Below, piece after piece: positions 1 to 12,576 of a stretch of DNA of 64,000 nucleotides. The translations under genes were made by a program, and so were the position numbers. Within the stretch, counting starts at the first letter, position 1. The number at the start of each line of letters is the position of its first letter. The notes under the pieces were generated by a model. That model was not told the DNA's origin. It worked only from the letters and a program-made list of their open reading frames with translations, and ran no database searches. This DNA comes from Malus domestica (lineage: Eukaryota; Streptophyta; Magnoliopsida; Rosales; Rosaceae): NCBI RefSeq assembly GCF_042453785.1, contig NC_091675.1, positions 3,546,501 through 3,610,500 of the forward strand, in the 5' to 3' direction.

Positions 1-857
1 CAAGAAAAATGGACTGTTGCTTGTATCTTCTATCTAGAGAAAAGGATGAGAAATTAACTGGATCAAATTTGGTAATTTGGTTATGGGCTTCTTATTGAAA
101 ATATTGTGGGCTCACCATTTCAAATTGTAGTCCTTCTAAGCATAAGCGGGCTTTTTTTAATGACGGAGGCCCGCCAGACATAGGCTGAAATTTCAAGCCC
201 AACTCAGTAATGAGACAGGGAATTTTATATGCATTTAGAGGAAATAAATTAATAATCATGCACTATATTACTATTAGCCTTTTGTCACAAGAGCTAACGG
301 GTGACAATTTTTTTGTTCTTTTCAATATAATCTTTATTTTTTAGGCATTTTAATTTTTTAAAATCCTTAATTTACAGTTTATGATTTTTTTTTTTAAGTT
401 AGTAATTCTTGTATGTGGTTGTTTTCTTCTGATTTTTTTTACTAATTTGCTATTTAATTTTAATTTGTTCTTTTTTAAAGTTGTAAAAAAGGAGGAGCAT
501 TTTGGGTATTAGGAGAGTTTCACCAAAATTTGGGCAATTTTCTATTTAACTCTTTATGAGGAACTTTCTTAGAAAAAGTTAAATCATGTTTAAAAGTTCA
601 AATCCAAATTTGATTTGGACCTTAACTTGTTTCTTAGTTTATCTTTTGTTTTGGGCTTTTTATTAAACAATTTATAGTCCAGATCATAACCTTCGCACCA
701 AGAAAACGGAAATTTCTTGGAAAATCCCGTATATAACCTTCTTTCCGTCACGTCTCCGTTCTCTCTCTCCTCTCTCCCTCCTCTCTCTCTCTCTCCACCT
801 GAAAACTTGATGATCTGAAGTTTTTGATTCCCACCGACTGGACTCCTCCGCTCTGCC
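1..857. other. Intergenic sequence and 5' leader of the DWNN-domain gene
   Basis: I see no gene in the first 740 bases, which are AT-rich with long T runs. From about 745 to 800 there is a CT-rich tract (CTCTCTCC repeats) typical of plant 5' leaders, followed by the ATG at 858. No clear TATA box was recognised. Confidence 0.6.
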
Positions 858-3800
858 ATGGCGGTCCAGTTCAAATTCAGAAGCTCCGTCAACTTTGAAT
901 CCGTCGCCATCGACGGCCGCGCCTCCATCTCCGTTCGCGATCTCAAATCCAAGATAATTCGCCACAAGAACCTCAACCTCTGCCAAGACTCCGAACTCGT
1001 CTTCTCTGACGCCGTAACCGGTCAAGGTCAACTTTCTCCCTCCCTTTCTCTTTGTCAATAGCCTTTGTCGCTTTCAATTTTATTTTTCTGTTTGGTTGCC
1101 TAGAAAACGGGAGGACAACCAATTGAGACGTTACAGTTAGCCGTGAATCCTTTCTTTTTTTGTCCGTTTGATTCAGAAACACGTTAGAATTACGATTTTG
1201 GTGTTTGGTTGCATGGAATTGGAATTAGGGTTTATGTATATTGTTAGCTACGTTTTGAAACGCCTTTCGGTTTCGGATTGATTACAGAGTACAACGACGA
1301 GAGCATTCAAATTCCTTGCGGTTCTAGCGTGGTAATTAAGCGAGTTCCTGCAGGATCAGTACATGTGAATCAGTAAGATACCTATCCGTTTGATTTATAT
1401 TTTTATGTATTCCGTGCACGTTTTCAGTTGACATGCATATTAATTGGCGATCAAAGTTTGTTTATTGTTTCGGAATTTGAATTTATTCTTATGATTTGTG
1501 ACAGGCCTCACTTCAATTCATGTCAGAATCTTCATAGCAAGGACTCTGTGGATGCTAAATCACCCGCTGCACCGGTTTGTATCTTAAACTTCGCACTCGC
1601 ATTTCAAGTTGCAGTTGTGGATATTTCTTAGTCACATTTGAAGCTCTTTGGTTGATTATCTATTTAATTTTTTCTTGTGTCTTTGGTGTTTCGTAGAATG
1701 CTAAGACTGTTGACTTTGATGACTTTGGGGTTGACTTGTATCCCATTCCTAAAGAAATCGTTTTCAGTTCTGATTTGGATACGGACAAGGATAACTTCAT
1801 CTATGATTATCAACCAAATACCGATAACGGCATCAAAAGGTTTGATTGTTTCTTTTATTAGTGATTCCCTGGTGGTGTATGATTGTTTATTTTAAGACTT
1901 TGGAATCGGATATACCAAACGTTCGGTAAATATTTGGTATTTATGCTGTACATGATTTCAATTTGTATTAGATATTCGGAGCCCGCTATGAGACGATGCT
2001 TGAAACTTGAAGCAAGTAGCATTAGTGATGCTTTTCCAGGAGGTATGTGCTTCGATTACAAAGCTTCACGGGTTAGGCCTATGTTTGTTACTTGTAGTAG
2101 TCTTTTCATGTGTTAGGCCTATGCTTACCACTCTGAATTATTTTATATAGTTCATGTGCATAGTGGAGTTGAACAAATCATATTGCCGACAAAATCAAAG
2201 CCTGAAGAAGAAGACATGAATGTGGAAAGGTAAGAGATGCATTTGTTGTATCATCTTATTGTTTGTCTGGTTCTTCGGTCTCAATGATCTGACTTGTTTT
2301 CTCTCTTGTAAATGAAGGGTGGGCAGTGCGACTGCCCTAGATACACAGCATGCTAATTTGTCATCAGAGCTGAAATGCTCTCTATGCAACGCATTTTTCA
2401 AGGAGGCCGTAATGATACCATGCTGCCAGCACAGTTTTTGTGAGAAATGTAAGTCTATGGTCTGTTAGTTTTCCATCTGATAGTTTACCGTTGGATAGTT
2501 TTCGTGAGAGATGTCGTGTTAGGTATTAGTGATTCTGGGCTGTAACCTGAGCGTGATAGCTTATGCACATTTTTGTGTTCAGGCATTTCTCAAGTGTTGC
2601 GAGAGAAGACCAGATGTCCCAAGTGTCTTTTGACCAAATGCAGAGTAGAAGATTTGCTGCCAAATGTTTCTCTGAGGCAAGCAATTGAGCATTTCCTAGA
2701 ATCTCAAAATTTAATCACTGCTCCAGATAATGATTGTTGCCAGTATGCTCCAGGTAGGAGTTTCACATATGTTTATTCTGACATACCTTAACCCCACTCT
2801 TGTGTTTAACAAGTTATTAATGTAAAAACAGATGGAGAATCTGGAATTCAGGCCAAAGATGTGTCTCGGGGCGGTAATATTTTACAAAGAGAGGCAGAGG
2901 CGCCTCATTCTCCTGAAACAGGGACAGGTTCTAATCATTTATTTGCAGAATCTGCTTTTAACCCTCCTTTCCAAAAAGATGTTAAACCAGCAATCACAAA
3001 AAGGAGGCCACCTTGGGTTTCTTCAGAAGGTAGTATCTAACTTGGTCCTTGTGACATTTCTGGAACTTAATTCGATTGTTGTTTTGGCATGTGTAACCTT
3101 TTCTGACAATCATGCTATTCACCAGGTGGTGACAAGAGCTTCTCAGAGACTGGAAAGCACAGAAAGGTATTTATTGTGAAAGTAGACGTGAAAATTCTCA
3201 TTTTTATTGTTGGAACAAACTGTTTATCATTGTTTGAGCGCTTTTTGGTTGTGTGACTTAATTATTTATAATTTTGGGTGCGTTTTTTGAATGTATACCT
3301 GTCTTTATGGAATCAGGGGGAACGTACCTGTTACAGGTGTGGTTCGCCAGACCATTTCATCAGAGACTGTCCAGTTGCTTCAAGCCCACATCCTATGCTT
3401 CATGCAGGTATGAAATAGGAGTTGTACGCATTCATTTGTAATTGCGTGAACTCTTGCCTGTGATGCTCACCAATTTGTGGATTTTAGGAAATGCAATCTT
3501 TCCAGGAGCTGTGCCAGGCTATGTACCACCATACTGGAATGGGGCTCCCTCACCTCATGCCATGCCCTTTGGAAATCCATATGGAAATCATGCGAGGATG
3601 GCTTTTGGTACAAATATGGTCCCTCCTGGTCCTTATGCTGTTCCTGCATACATGCCATCTATGTATAACTCATTCCCTTCCTTTGGGTAGGTTCAGTTTC
3701 ATCTTTAGCTGATTGCTGTACGTAAGATATTCATTATTATTCGTCCTAAATCATATGAAGTATTCTTCATAATTGCATTATATTGATTTTTACACCAAAC

Positions 3801-4823
3801 CATCTTGCAGTGGATATATGAGGATGGGAGGTGTTGCTCCTCTTCCAGTGACTGGTGAAGACTGGCATTTAAGTCGTACGGAATCCGTGGATCTTCATGG
3901 TCGGGGAAAGAGAAGAAAAGTTTCAAATGAGAATTTGAGGAGGTGAGTCTTTTATTATCAATAATCAGTAGGAGGAACTTATGTACATATTATTTGATCT
4001 ACGTGTGTATGTAAGGGCAAAGGTTTATGCATCTCTGGTTATGCTATCTTGCATCTGAAATAATATTATTGGTTTTGATTATAGTTTGTTAATATACCTG
4101 ATTTTTAATGACTAACGAGTCGTTTTGTCCTGCTTCAGAGAACAATCTCATGATGGTGAAGATGACGAAGACCGTGATTTAAACGAGAGACATTACTATA
4201 ATGGGACGGAAAAAATACATGACCACAGATCTCGTATAAACAGGGAAATGAGCATAAGTTACTCTGAGGATGGCTCTACTAAAGGGTCCCAGAGGCAATT
4301 TCGGCATCACAATCACACAGATGAAGACAGGCTTGCAGTTCAAGGTCAGCAGAAGAGTTCCCGTTTGGTGGTTGATGGTCAAGATCAGAAGCAGTATCAT
4401 CGCACGGAAGGATCAAGTTCAGAATTAGACGATGTGCCAAGTAGCTCCGGTTGCCACAGTGAAGAGAGACAGAAGCACCACCATAGAAGCTCCAGAAAGC
4501 ATAAGGATCAAAGAGAGCAGTGTGGCAGTGATTCCAGTCAGAGTCATCATCGATATACCAAAGACAATAACAGAAACAGGATCGAGCATGAATCCAAAAG
4601 GCACAATCAGAAATATCGCAGCCACTCAGGATATGGTATTGATCAAAGTGGTTCCAGTGATAAGAAGTTGCAGAAAGAGAGCAGTCACAGTTCTAGACAT
4701 TCTAAGCTCAGTGGAAAGAGTAATGTCGATGAGCGGAGTCATGACAGGTGGAAGATGGTTAGTGGGTCAGATGAAGATTGTGGAGAAGGTTATCCGTATT
4801 CTAGACAGAAAAGAAAACACTAG
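858..4823 (+). CDS. PQT3: DWNN-domain RING-type E3 ubiquitin ligase (RBBP6/Mpe1/PQT3-like)
   Basis: My model has 14 exons: 858-1026, 1288-1372, 1505-1574, 1697-1839, 1972-2042, 2151-2229, 2318-2448, 2583-2753, 2832-3029, 3126-3166, 3317-3407, 3488-3686, 3811-3942 and 4139-4823. They close in frame to 754 residues. The N-terminus (MAVQFKFRSSVNFESV) is a ubiquitin-like DWNN domain. Exons 7-8 encode a RING-like finger with CSLC, CCQHSFCEKC and CPKC pairs. Exons 10-11 encode a CCHC knuckle (CYRCGSPDHFIRDC), although the usual order in the family is DWNN-knuckle-RING. The middle is Pro/Gly/Tyr/Met-rich. The last exon is a long hydrophilic tail rich in Ser, His, Arg, Lys and Asp, ending RQKRKH. In Arabidopsis, PQT3 is an E3 that negatively regulates oxidative-stress tolerance; yeast Mpe1 and animal RBBP6 act in mRNA 3'-end processing. 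A nuclear location is inferred from the basic tail. The assignment to PQT3 rather than its paralogue PQT3L is uncertain. Confidence 0.9.
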
Positions 4824-5249
4824 AAAACATCAGGACTGATTTGTGAGGTAAATTGTGTAGATGAAGTCGCATTTCTAAACTTTGATGTTCTATATGGTAC
4901 TTTTTCGTTTCAGTTAGATTGTATTAATGTTTGTCATTAGCTCCGTTTATGTCTTGATAAAACCTGCCTATACTTGTTGAAAGCAACATGTTTAGCGCAC
5001 AGTAATCTCGGACTTGTGCAGGATACTTGATCTAATGCCGATTCTCTGTTGATTTTATTGAAACAGATCTGATTGACTTGGCTTTTGGACAGTAACTATT
5101 TGTAAATATCTGCTAACCAACCTCTTCACTTATTCTAGCTTGGTCATAACAAAGGGAGAGGCTAGCATTCAAAAGTTTTAAGAAGAGCAGCAATTGTTGA
5201 TGTAATCATAGGGCCTTATGCTTTTCTTTCGTCCCGAAACTTACTTTCG

Positions 5250-5868
5250 CAGACATGTTAAAGCCAGCGAAGGTATGTTCTCTTTCAGAGGGAAAAAGGT
5301 ACAGAAACAGAAGCCATGAAACGAGGGGGAGAAGCAAAAAACTGACTCCACAAATCTTCAACGTTTCGGAGCTGCAAAATTTGGTTCGCCAGTATATGTT
5401 TATCGCTTTTATGTTATATCCTAGTTACCCAGCTTCTTGCACTCCACTTTGCATTAGTAAAAAGATTATAATACACTGTTTAGAGATTTCGTGTTTAATT
5501 TAGTGCACTTATAATCTTAAAAACCGAAGATTACACTGCATATTTTGTATAATGTATATTGATAGTAAGAATTTCATGTTTTAGCGTCGGTTTCTCGGCG
5601 TGGTAAAGACCAATTTGTAGGTAAATGGATCGTACGTGCCAGATTCCGATGCTAAAGGTAATGCGTTACTCGTAGTAAACTGGTTACTTTCTGAATTTTA
5701 CTAATACGAAGTGTTTTTCTCTCTGTTTTCAGGTCGGATATCTTGCTTTTCTTCCCCAGGAAGATGCAATTGTACCCAATGCAATTGCAACCCAACAGTC
5801 CAACGCAGCAATACTTACCGACTATTGCAAAATTAAGAAGCTGCAAAGAAAAATATTTGACATGTAAT
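5250..5868 (+). other. Unresolved candidate small spliced gene or gene remnant
   Basis: Three stretches look protein-like and are bounded by plausible splice signals. The first follows a TTTCGCAG acceptor at about 5252 and encodes a basic peptide starting MLKPAKVCSL and ending SELQNLVRQ near 5392. The second has an ATG at 5627 (MDRTCQIPMLK) and a GTAATG donor after 5660. The third follows a good pyrimidine tract and CAG near 5732; it encodes VGYLAFLPQEDAIVPN and ends KLQRKIFDM with a stop at 5868. Stretches two and three join in frame to about 55 residues. I do not recognise the product. It could be a downstream remnant or alternative exons of the upstream E3 gene. It ends about 30 bases from the convergent NDH-U stop. 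Confidence 0.25.
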
Positions 5869-5897
5869 GCAAGTTTCCAACAAACTTATTGGGTCGA

Positions 5898-7529
5898 TTA
5901 AGGGCTCGATCGGTTAAGGGCGATGGATAATACGATGGACAATATCAACCATCCCAATATGAAGTACCCCACCAACCTCGTCGGCCCTGGATCCTCTGGT
6001 TCCTGCAATAAGAAGTGGTCGCAGAGATTATTTCGACGGGTTTCTCAGTTATTCATGGACAACCAAAACTAGACAAGAGGACATGAAACGGGTACATCCT
6101 GGTTGCAGTGTCTCAAAACAATTATTCGACGCTGCAATCTTGGTGTCTCCGTTTCATGCAAGTCCTTAACGGACTTGACTCGCACGGACACTGAACTTGA
6201 ACCGAAACCCTAAGCAATTCAAATCCATGTCCGCAAGGGGACTCATGACGAACTCATTCCGACTATCCTTGGGAAGAAATTAAAATGGTTTAACCTGATT
6301 TCAACCGGCTTTGTCCTCTCCGAGATTAACAAGAAAAATGAAAACCTTGAACCTAATGATTAAATCGAAAAAAATAATTACGAAACTACGGACAAAGATT
6401 AGTAAGTACCCCCACTGGCGGCGGAGTTCCTTCTGCCGCCCTGGTTTTCTCAACCTCATAAGGCCAAATGTACCCGTCTGGGTTTGCGCTCCTGGCCAGG
6501 CTCCAGTCATACAATCTGCGTTCATCCCCCGATGACAAGATTGTGTACGACTCCTATGGATGATAAACAAATTTAATCAGCATATAGTGTTATGGGAGAG
6601 TATAATGACAATATATCCATCGAAGGCCTATTTGGAAAAGGTTTTAGATTGGTTAAAAGCGTTTTCAGATGACCAAAAATATTTTTCAGAAGCACTTTGC
6701 TTTTCAGACGGTATAATTTCAAGTAAAAATCATTTGAACTAAGAGAACAAAAGGTTATTTAAAACGTACTTTTAAAGGTTCCAAATTCTTGTTTAGCTCC
6801 TCTTCTTCTAACCCCTGGCTCATTAGCTTGTCAAGGTTGGCTTTGTATGCAACTGAAACCTGCTTAAAATTAAGAGAAACTAAATTTGTTAAATAACGGT
6901 CTCAATGACAAAAGGTCTTAAGGTCTTAGATTCGACTGACACTTATACTATATGGAAGAATATGTCAAACTAATTGTGAAAAATAAGGCAAGAATAAAAG
7001 TTGGGACCTCATCGTAGGAGCATCCTCTTTGAAGTCCAAGCCTGCCATAGTGATCAACATCTGTAATTGCTGGAATACAAACCATTTCTTGTGAGTTAAT
7101 CAAGCTTAATGGGAAATCTGAAAGACTTAAATTCAAATTTGAATTGGGACGCATATGTGTGTTCGGCTAGTTGGATACTTTCGCCTTTTGCGGTATACTA
7201 GAGTAGTTTAAACTATCGTCTTCTATATAAAAAGAAAGTAATCAAGATCGGCGTTACGTACGTATGCCACGAAGGGCCCGTTCGACGTTGAGAGCAGAGA
7301 TCAGAGAAGGCGGTTCTTTCGGAACTTCAATGGAGCTTCCTGTATCGGCTTCGGTGGTAACAGTCTCTGCCGGTGCATCGCCGGAGCTCCTAATAATGCA
7401 AAGCCTGCGCGGTTTAGACGCAAAACTTATGGAATTCGAAAATGCACAGCCAATCTTTGGAGTAGGATTAGTAATATGAAAGCTTTTCTGGGCAGTATAT
7501 ATTGTAGAGGTGGAAGACGACATAGCCAT
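5898..7529 (-). CDS. ndhU: NAD(P)H-quinone oxidoreductase subunit U, chloroplastic
   Basis: Five exons on the minus strand, 7262-7529, 7008-7069, 6770-6859, 6416-6553 and 5898-6002, close in frame to 220 residues. The start MAMSSSTSTIYTAQKS is a Ser/Thr-rich plastid transit peptide. It is followed by SLISALNVERALRGIPITD, then a J-like region (HYGRLGLQRGCSYDE, LMSQGLEEEELNKNLE, ERRLYDWSLAR). The last exon gives EPEDPGPTRLVGYF and one C-terminal membrane helix ending SIALNR. NdhU is a nuclear-encoded, J-like, membrane-anchored subunit of the stromal electron-donor-binding part of the chloroplast NDH complex, which drives cyclic electron flow around photosystem I. The HPD signature of true DnaJ proteins is not seen. 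Length and the terminal helix match the family. The donor of exon 4 is GTGGGG, which is weak but in phase. The gene converges on the 5250-5868 candidate. Confidence 0.9.
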
Positions 7530-8023
7530 TGGCGTAAGGTATTAGCATGCAGGGAAGCAGTTTTTCTGGTTAATGTCGTCGGTGCTATTTGGAGGTTTGT
7601 TTCGCTGGAGATAAGGCTTCGCTTGTTTTCCTACCAAAGGTTTGTTATCTACGTGAGTGTTGGTATAAGACAAGGCTGTACTCGAATTTAAAGAAGAATT
7701 AAGCAAACGCCTCCTCACTAATCACATTCTTTCAATTTACTTAATCTATTTTCAATTTGATTATGAGTCGTACTAATATTTTAAAACATGCTAAAATACT
7801 CGTTACTTTACCACATTTACTATTAGTTTTTCTCATTAGAATGAATGAAAATAACTTTGACATAATAAAAAATTTGACAAATTTGACATATGCTTATTAA
7901 AGCACCTGATGGTCCACGAGTAGATAAAATTAACAAATTAAATTGAATGGTGTGAGTGTGAGTTAGTATTACAGACTAGCATTCAAAATAAGAATTTAGT
8001 TTCATGATTCAATCAACAACCAA
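7530..8023. other. Intergenic region between ndhU and tRNA-Asp
   Basis: The first part is the presumed promoter and leader of ndhU, which reads leftwards. The rest is AT-rich. I see no coding sequence or recognisable repeat here. Confidence 0.5.
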
Positions 8024-8095
8024 GTCGTTGTAGTATAGTGGTAAGTATTCCCGCCTGTCACGCGGGTGACCCGGGTTCGATCCCCGGCAACGGCG
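8024..8095 (+). tRNA. trnD-GUC: tRNA-Asp (GTC)
   Basis: A full 72-base cloverleaf is visible. The acceptor stem GTCGTTG pairs with CAACGGC (one G-U), with G as discriminator base. The anticodon stem CCCGC/GCGGG closes a seven-base loop CTGTCAC with anticodon GTC. The T arm contains GGTTCGATCCC, which is the internal B box. No intron is present. A run of T follows at 8096, a normal RNA polymerase III terminator. The CCA end is not encoded, as expected for a eukaryotic nuclear tRNA. Confidence 0.97.
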
Positions 8096-8314
8096 TTTTA
8101 CATTTTTTTTCAAATTCCACAACTTTTGCTATTTATTTTAAGTCAATACGACGTCACTTGGATTTATCTTCTTCCAGTTTCTTCGTTCTCCTCCTCGAGC
8201 AACCAGACATCTCCAGTCGTTTCTGTTTCTCTTCCATTCTTCAAATTCAACTCTCAGTCTTTTCAAATCTTCCGAATTTTGAATTGGAATTGCAACAACT
8301 GACACTGATAGCAG

Positions 8315-11149
8315 ATGGGTTGGAACGAGGCAACCGGATCGGGGCAGCAAGCCGGCCCGAGCGGAGGAGAACCGGGTCCCAGCAGCAGCAGCGACCCGGG
8401 CGTGGCACGGCAGTTCCCACTTGCGGCTCAGCCGGAGATCATGAGAGCAGCCGAAAAGGACGACCAGTACGCCTCCTTCGTCTACGACGCTTGCCGAGAC
8501 GCCGTCCGCCACCTCTTGGGTTTGTTAATTTGCAGATTACGATTGCAATTAAGGTTTAATTGAGCTAATTAGTACTTACATTCGGCGCCCTTGTGTGTTT
8601 TAGGTACGAGAGTTTCTGTAGCTTACCAGAACGAGGTTGGGTTCAATTCCAAGTTTTGAACTTTAATTCCTGGGAATTGGGATATTTACAACTAGCTCCA
8701 TCCATGGAGATTGGAGTTCATCACTCTCTTTTCTTTTGGTTTTGGCAGACAAAGCTTCTTGGGCAAGTGCTTTATTACGTTTTGACAACAGGGTCCGGCC
8801 AGCAAACTCTCGGGGAAGAGTACTGCGACATCACTCAGGTTTATCCATTTTGCTTCTGATAATCTCACATCTGAGCTGTTTTACTTGTGTAGTTGATTCA
8901 AACATGAGATCGGATAAACACTCTTAACCAATTGAGCTACAAGCTCCTTGTTTAATTTGTTGTTGGTGATTTTAAGACCTCGGTTGCAAGTATAAATGTT
9001 ATTAATCGTTTGAGCTATAAGCGCTTTGCTTTGTTACTTGTGTAGTTGATGCTTGATACTTGTGTTTTCAGGTTGCCGGACCTTATGGACTGCCTCCAAT
9101 GCCAGCAAGGCGTGTGCTTTTCATTGTCTACCAGACAGCCCTTCCTTACATTGCCGAACGAATTAGGTTCCAACTCCCACCCACTTTTTGACTCATCTAC
9201 TTATGTTATTTCAGTGTTAGTTTTGGCAAGCTGTGAGCGTGCTCATGTCTGTTTTTAATGCACTGTACACAGCTCTAGAGCTGCTAACCGTGGCATAGCC
9301 CTAGCTGATTCCGAAGAGCTCTATGGCATCAGTGCTTCACTAAGCAATGATGCTCAATCTTCTTCCACTATTCATAATTCAGCTGGCTCTACATCTGGTC
9401 CATCTGTTTCAGCTTTGAGAAGATTAAAAGAGAAGTTCAACGGGTTATGGATTTCGTTAGCTCGGAGATGGCCTACGGTATACTTATCCACCTCTTATGT
9501 CTGTTTATAACTTGATTGCTAGGTCGAATTTATGTTATCTTGTTTTTCAATCTTTCTGTGTGGCCTTCGATTGGTGATCAGATAACCTGGATTGAATGCC
9601 TTTTGTAGTTAACATTTCTGTGATGCTGGTCCCTCCAGGTGCTTCCTATAGCTCGAGAATTTTTGCAATTGGTTATTCGTGCTAACCTCATGTTCTTTTA
9701 CTTTGAAGGTGATTCCTGCTTTTAGAGGTTCATGTATTTTAGTGTTACTAGTGTAAATTCTAATAATGAAATTGCAGAAGAAATTAATTTCTTGCTGTCA
9801 TTGATTCTCTGCAGGCCTCTTCTATCATATATCAAAACGAGCAGCAGGCATTCGTTATGTGTTCATCGGAAAACCATCTAACCAAAGGCCTCGGTATGGA
9901 TTTCATATCCTAATGGACTATGCTTTAGTCGCACTATAAGAAGTATGCACGGAAGGTTTATCATTTGTTGATTACTCCTTCCTGCTAGTATCAGCAAGTT
10001 TTCTCATCTGCACTTGCTCTCTTCTATGAGCTATATATATCTCACACCACAGATTGAGCATATCTTAGCATTGTGGCGTTCATATTTTTCAGATTGATGA
10101 TTAAAGGATCGGCACTCGTCTGATTTTAATTTTATAAAAGTTCAATAGACTGAGAATTATTAGTTGTATAGCAATACTTTATCCATAAAATTCAGACTCA
10201 TATGGTTGGCTCCCATGCAGATATCAAATTTTAGGCGTATTTCTATTGATTCAGCTTTGTATCATAGCTGCTGAAGGACTGAGGCGCAGCAATTTATCCT
10301 CTATTGCAAGTTCAGCTCAGCAGACTTTTGGTACGCACCAAACTTCTGCAGGTAGGTGTGTTAGTAATCTTTTTAACTTATATATATGGTCTTGATTCAG
10401 CCTATGAGAGTAATATCGCTTATCTTAGGTCAGAGTAATTAAGTTGAGCCCAATAAAAAGCAACAAGATTAACTTCAAACATTGTCTGCCTTGCAGCCAG
10501 TTTTGTTAGAAATGTCATTGAGTATCCTTGTAGCTGCTACTGTAATATGTAACCTTGATTTATGGGTTTATAGGTCGAGATTTGCCTGTGTTAAATGAGG
10601 AAGGTAATTTGATATCTGCGGACGCTACCAGGGGAAGTTGGGTCTCTGAATCTTCGACTTCAGAGGTATACATTCGAAAACTTTTATTCTTTTGAGGGTG
10701 GTAGAATTCTTATTTGTCCCTTTGGTTGCCAGCTGTGTTCTTGTTTAAGATAAGCGGAGAACATAAACAAAATACGAAGTTATAAGTATATGAATACTTG
10801 CTTATGCGAATACTTGAAAACACATGCTAATTTGGTTCAAGAGCTGGAAAACACGTGCTAATTTACTCGATTTTGTTTCCTCCTTCTAGTCTCAGGCCAG
10901 CGGGAGCAGCAAATGCACACTCTGTTTGAGTAATCGCCACTACCCAACAGCCACACCTTGCGGTCACGTATTTTGCTGGTACTGTCAGGTTTGCACTTTC
11001 ATTATTCTCTCTCTTTCTGTGGTTTATTAACAAGCTCTATTTGCAGGAGCTGCATCATGGAATGGTGCAACGAAAAGCCCGAATGCCCCCTCTGCCGGAC
11101 TCCCATAACCCATTCGAGCCTAGTTTGCTTGTACCATTCAGACTTCTAG
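8315..11149 (+). CDS. PEX10: Peroxisome biogenesis factor 10 (RING E3)
   Basis: Eleven exons (8315-8519, 8604-8635, 8749-8838, 9072-9166, 9273-9477, 9639-9708, 9815-9893, 10221-10351, 10574-10665, 10890-10978, 11047-11149) close in frame to 396 residues. PEX10 is an integral peroxisomal membrane RING protein. With PEX2 and PEX12 it ubiquitinates the import receptor PEX5 so that it can be recycled. After a Gly/Ser/Pro-rich start come [18 protein letters not shown], hydrophobic segments ([38 protein letters not shown]) and a Ser-rich linker. The C-terminal RING has the pairs CTLC, CGHVFCWSC and CPLC in C3HC4 spacing. It ends [14 protein letters not shown], close to the usual plant end. The GCAGATG context supports the start at 8315. 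Confidence 0.95.
8885..9030 (-). repeat. tRNA-like A-box remnants (possible SINE fragments) in PEX10 intron 3
   Basis: On the minus strand, near 8912-8947, the intron reads GTAGCTCAATTGGTTAAGAG, which matches the D-arm/A-box region of a tRNA or tRNA-derived SINE. A weaker version (TATAGCTCAAACGATTAAT) lies at about 9000-9025. No B box or poly-A tail could be joined to either, so these are fragments at best. Confidence 0.35.
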
Positions 11150-11667
11150 CGTTTGATCGTGCCATCGCGGTCAGCCACAGAATTCGCCATTCGGTAATCA
11201 GAAACAAGAAACGACTTGCAGTAAAGCAACTTGTCCTCTGATTCCACGCGGTTAGTGTCTGTAGTAATATCATAAATAGGTTAGAATAGGATGCACCACC
11301 TATGTGCCTTAGGTGAGTAGAGCATCTTTAATAGTGTAGGCAATTGAGTAGGCGACGCGATAGTTTTCTTTTAAGAAATAAAAGAAATGAAATCGAGGTA
11401 GCACCTCGTTGATTTGTTTTTCAGGTGACAAAACGAAACTCGCGTTTTTCTTTTTGATACAGATGATATGTAATTTTAAATCAATCTAAGCTATGACAAG
11501 GAGAATTCAGCTTTGGGTGCACTAATGTAGCGCATGTACTCTAGCCAATGAGACCACACTGATTTGCAACAATGAAACTCGAGCTTTTTTTTCTTCTTAT
11601 CAACCAATATTACACTTTACACTAAAAGGACGCAAGTTTTGAATGTTGGATGCAAGAGTTAAAGAAA
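11150..11667. other. Intergenic region after PEX10
   Basis: This holds the presumed PEX10 3' UTR and AT-rich spacer. It ends with the left 9-bp target duplication (TTAAAGAAA, 11659-11667) of the foldback element. Confidence 0.5.
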
Positions 11668-12576
11668 GGGTAATCTGTCGGTTTACCTACTGAACTTTCA
11701 CCTCACTTTCGATTTCCCCCCTGAACTTTTCTATTGGAAAATTAAGGACTCAAACTAATTTTTTTAGCCAATTTGCCCCCTACCGTTAGTTTTTTATATA
11801 TTCCATCCATATTTCCGTTCAGTGAGACCATGTGTATAACATGTGAGGATAGTTAAGTCATTTCACTCTTAAAAATGATTAAAAACTGAAAATAAATAAT
11901 AATAAAAATTTTCCCTCTATTTTTTCCCGCTAATTCCTATCCTCAATTTTATTTTTCTCTCATTCCTATGCATGAGAAATAACATATGGTGTTATTGTCT
12001 TCATAAGTAGCTAAGTTAATCTTTTTCTTGAAGCATGTACTACCATTTTTATTTTCTCTAACAAATTAATAATTTGACAAATGCTCATGGTGTTATTGTC
12101 TCCAAAGCAGTACATTAATATAAGAAACATGTCCATAAAAAAGATTAAGGTTTCTTATATTAATGCACTGCTTTGGAGACAATAGCACCATTAGCATTTG
12201 TCAAATTATTAATTTGTTAGAGAAAATAAAAATGGTAGACAATAACACCATATGTCATTTCTCATGCATAGGATTGGGAGGGAAAAATAAAATCGAGGAT
12301 AGGAATTAGCGGGAAAAAATAGAGGGAAAGTTTTGCTTTTTTTTTTTTTATTTTCAGTTTTTTAATCATTTTTAAGAGTGAAATAACTTAACTACCCTCA
12401 CATGTTGTGCACATGGTCTCACTTAACGGAAATATGGATGAAATATATGAAAAATTAACGGTAGGGGGCAAATTGGCTAAAAAAATTAGTTTGAGTCCTT
12501 AATTTTCCAATAGAAAAGTTCAGGGGGGAAATCGAAAGTGAGGTGAAAATTCAGGAGGTAAACCGACAGTTTACTC
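11668..12576. mobile_element. Foldback MITE, Mutator-like (909 bp, 9-bp target duplication)
   Basis: The two halves are long imperfect inverted repeats meeting near 12125. The outer ends are GGGTAATCTGTCGGTTTACC on the left and, on the opposite strand, GAGTAAACTGTCGGTTTACC on the right. Perfect copies of TTAAAGAAA flank it at 11659-11667 and 12577-12585. A 9-bp duplication with long terminal inverted repeats is characteristic of Mutator-like elements. There is no transposase frame, so it is non-autonomous. The left arm is about 50 bases longer near 12000-12045, an indel since the arms formed. A transcript through it would fold into a hairpin with arms of about 440 bp. Confidence 0.88.

Noticed and set aside
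4179-4839. Additional frames opposite and beside the last exon of the E3 gene
   Set aside because: Shadows of the repetitive Ser/His/Arg/Asp-rich coding sequence.
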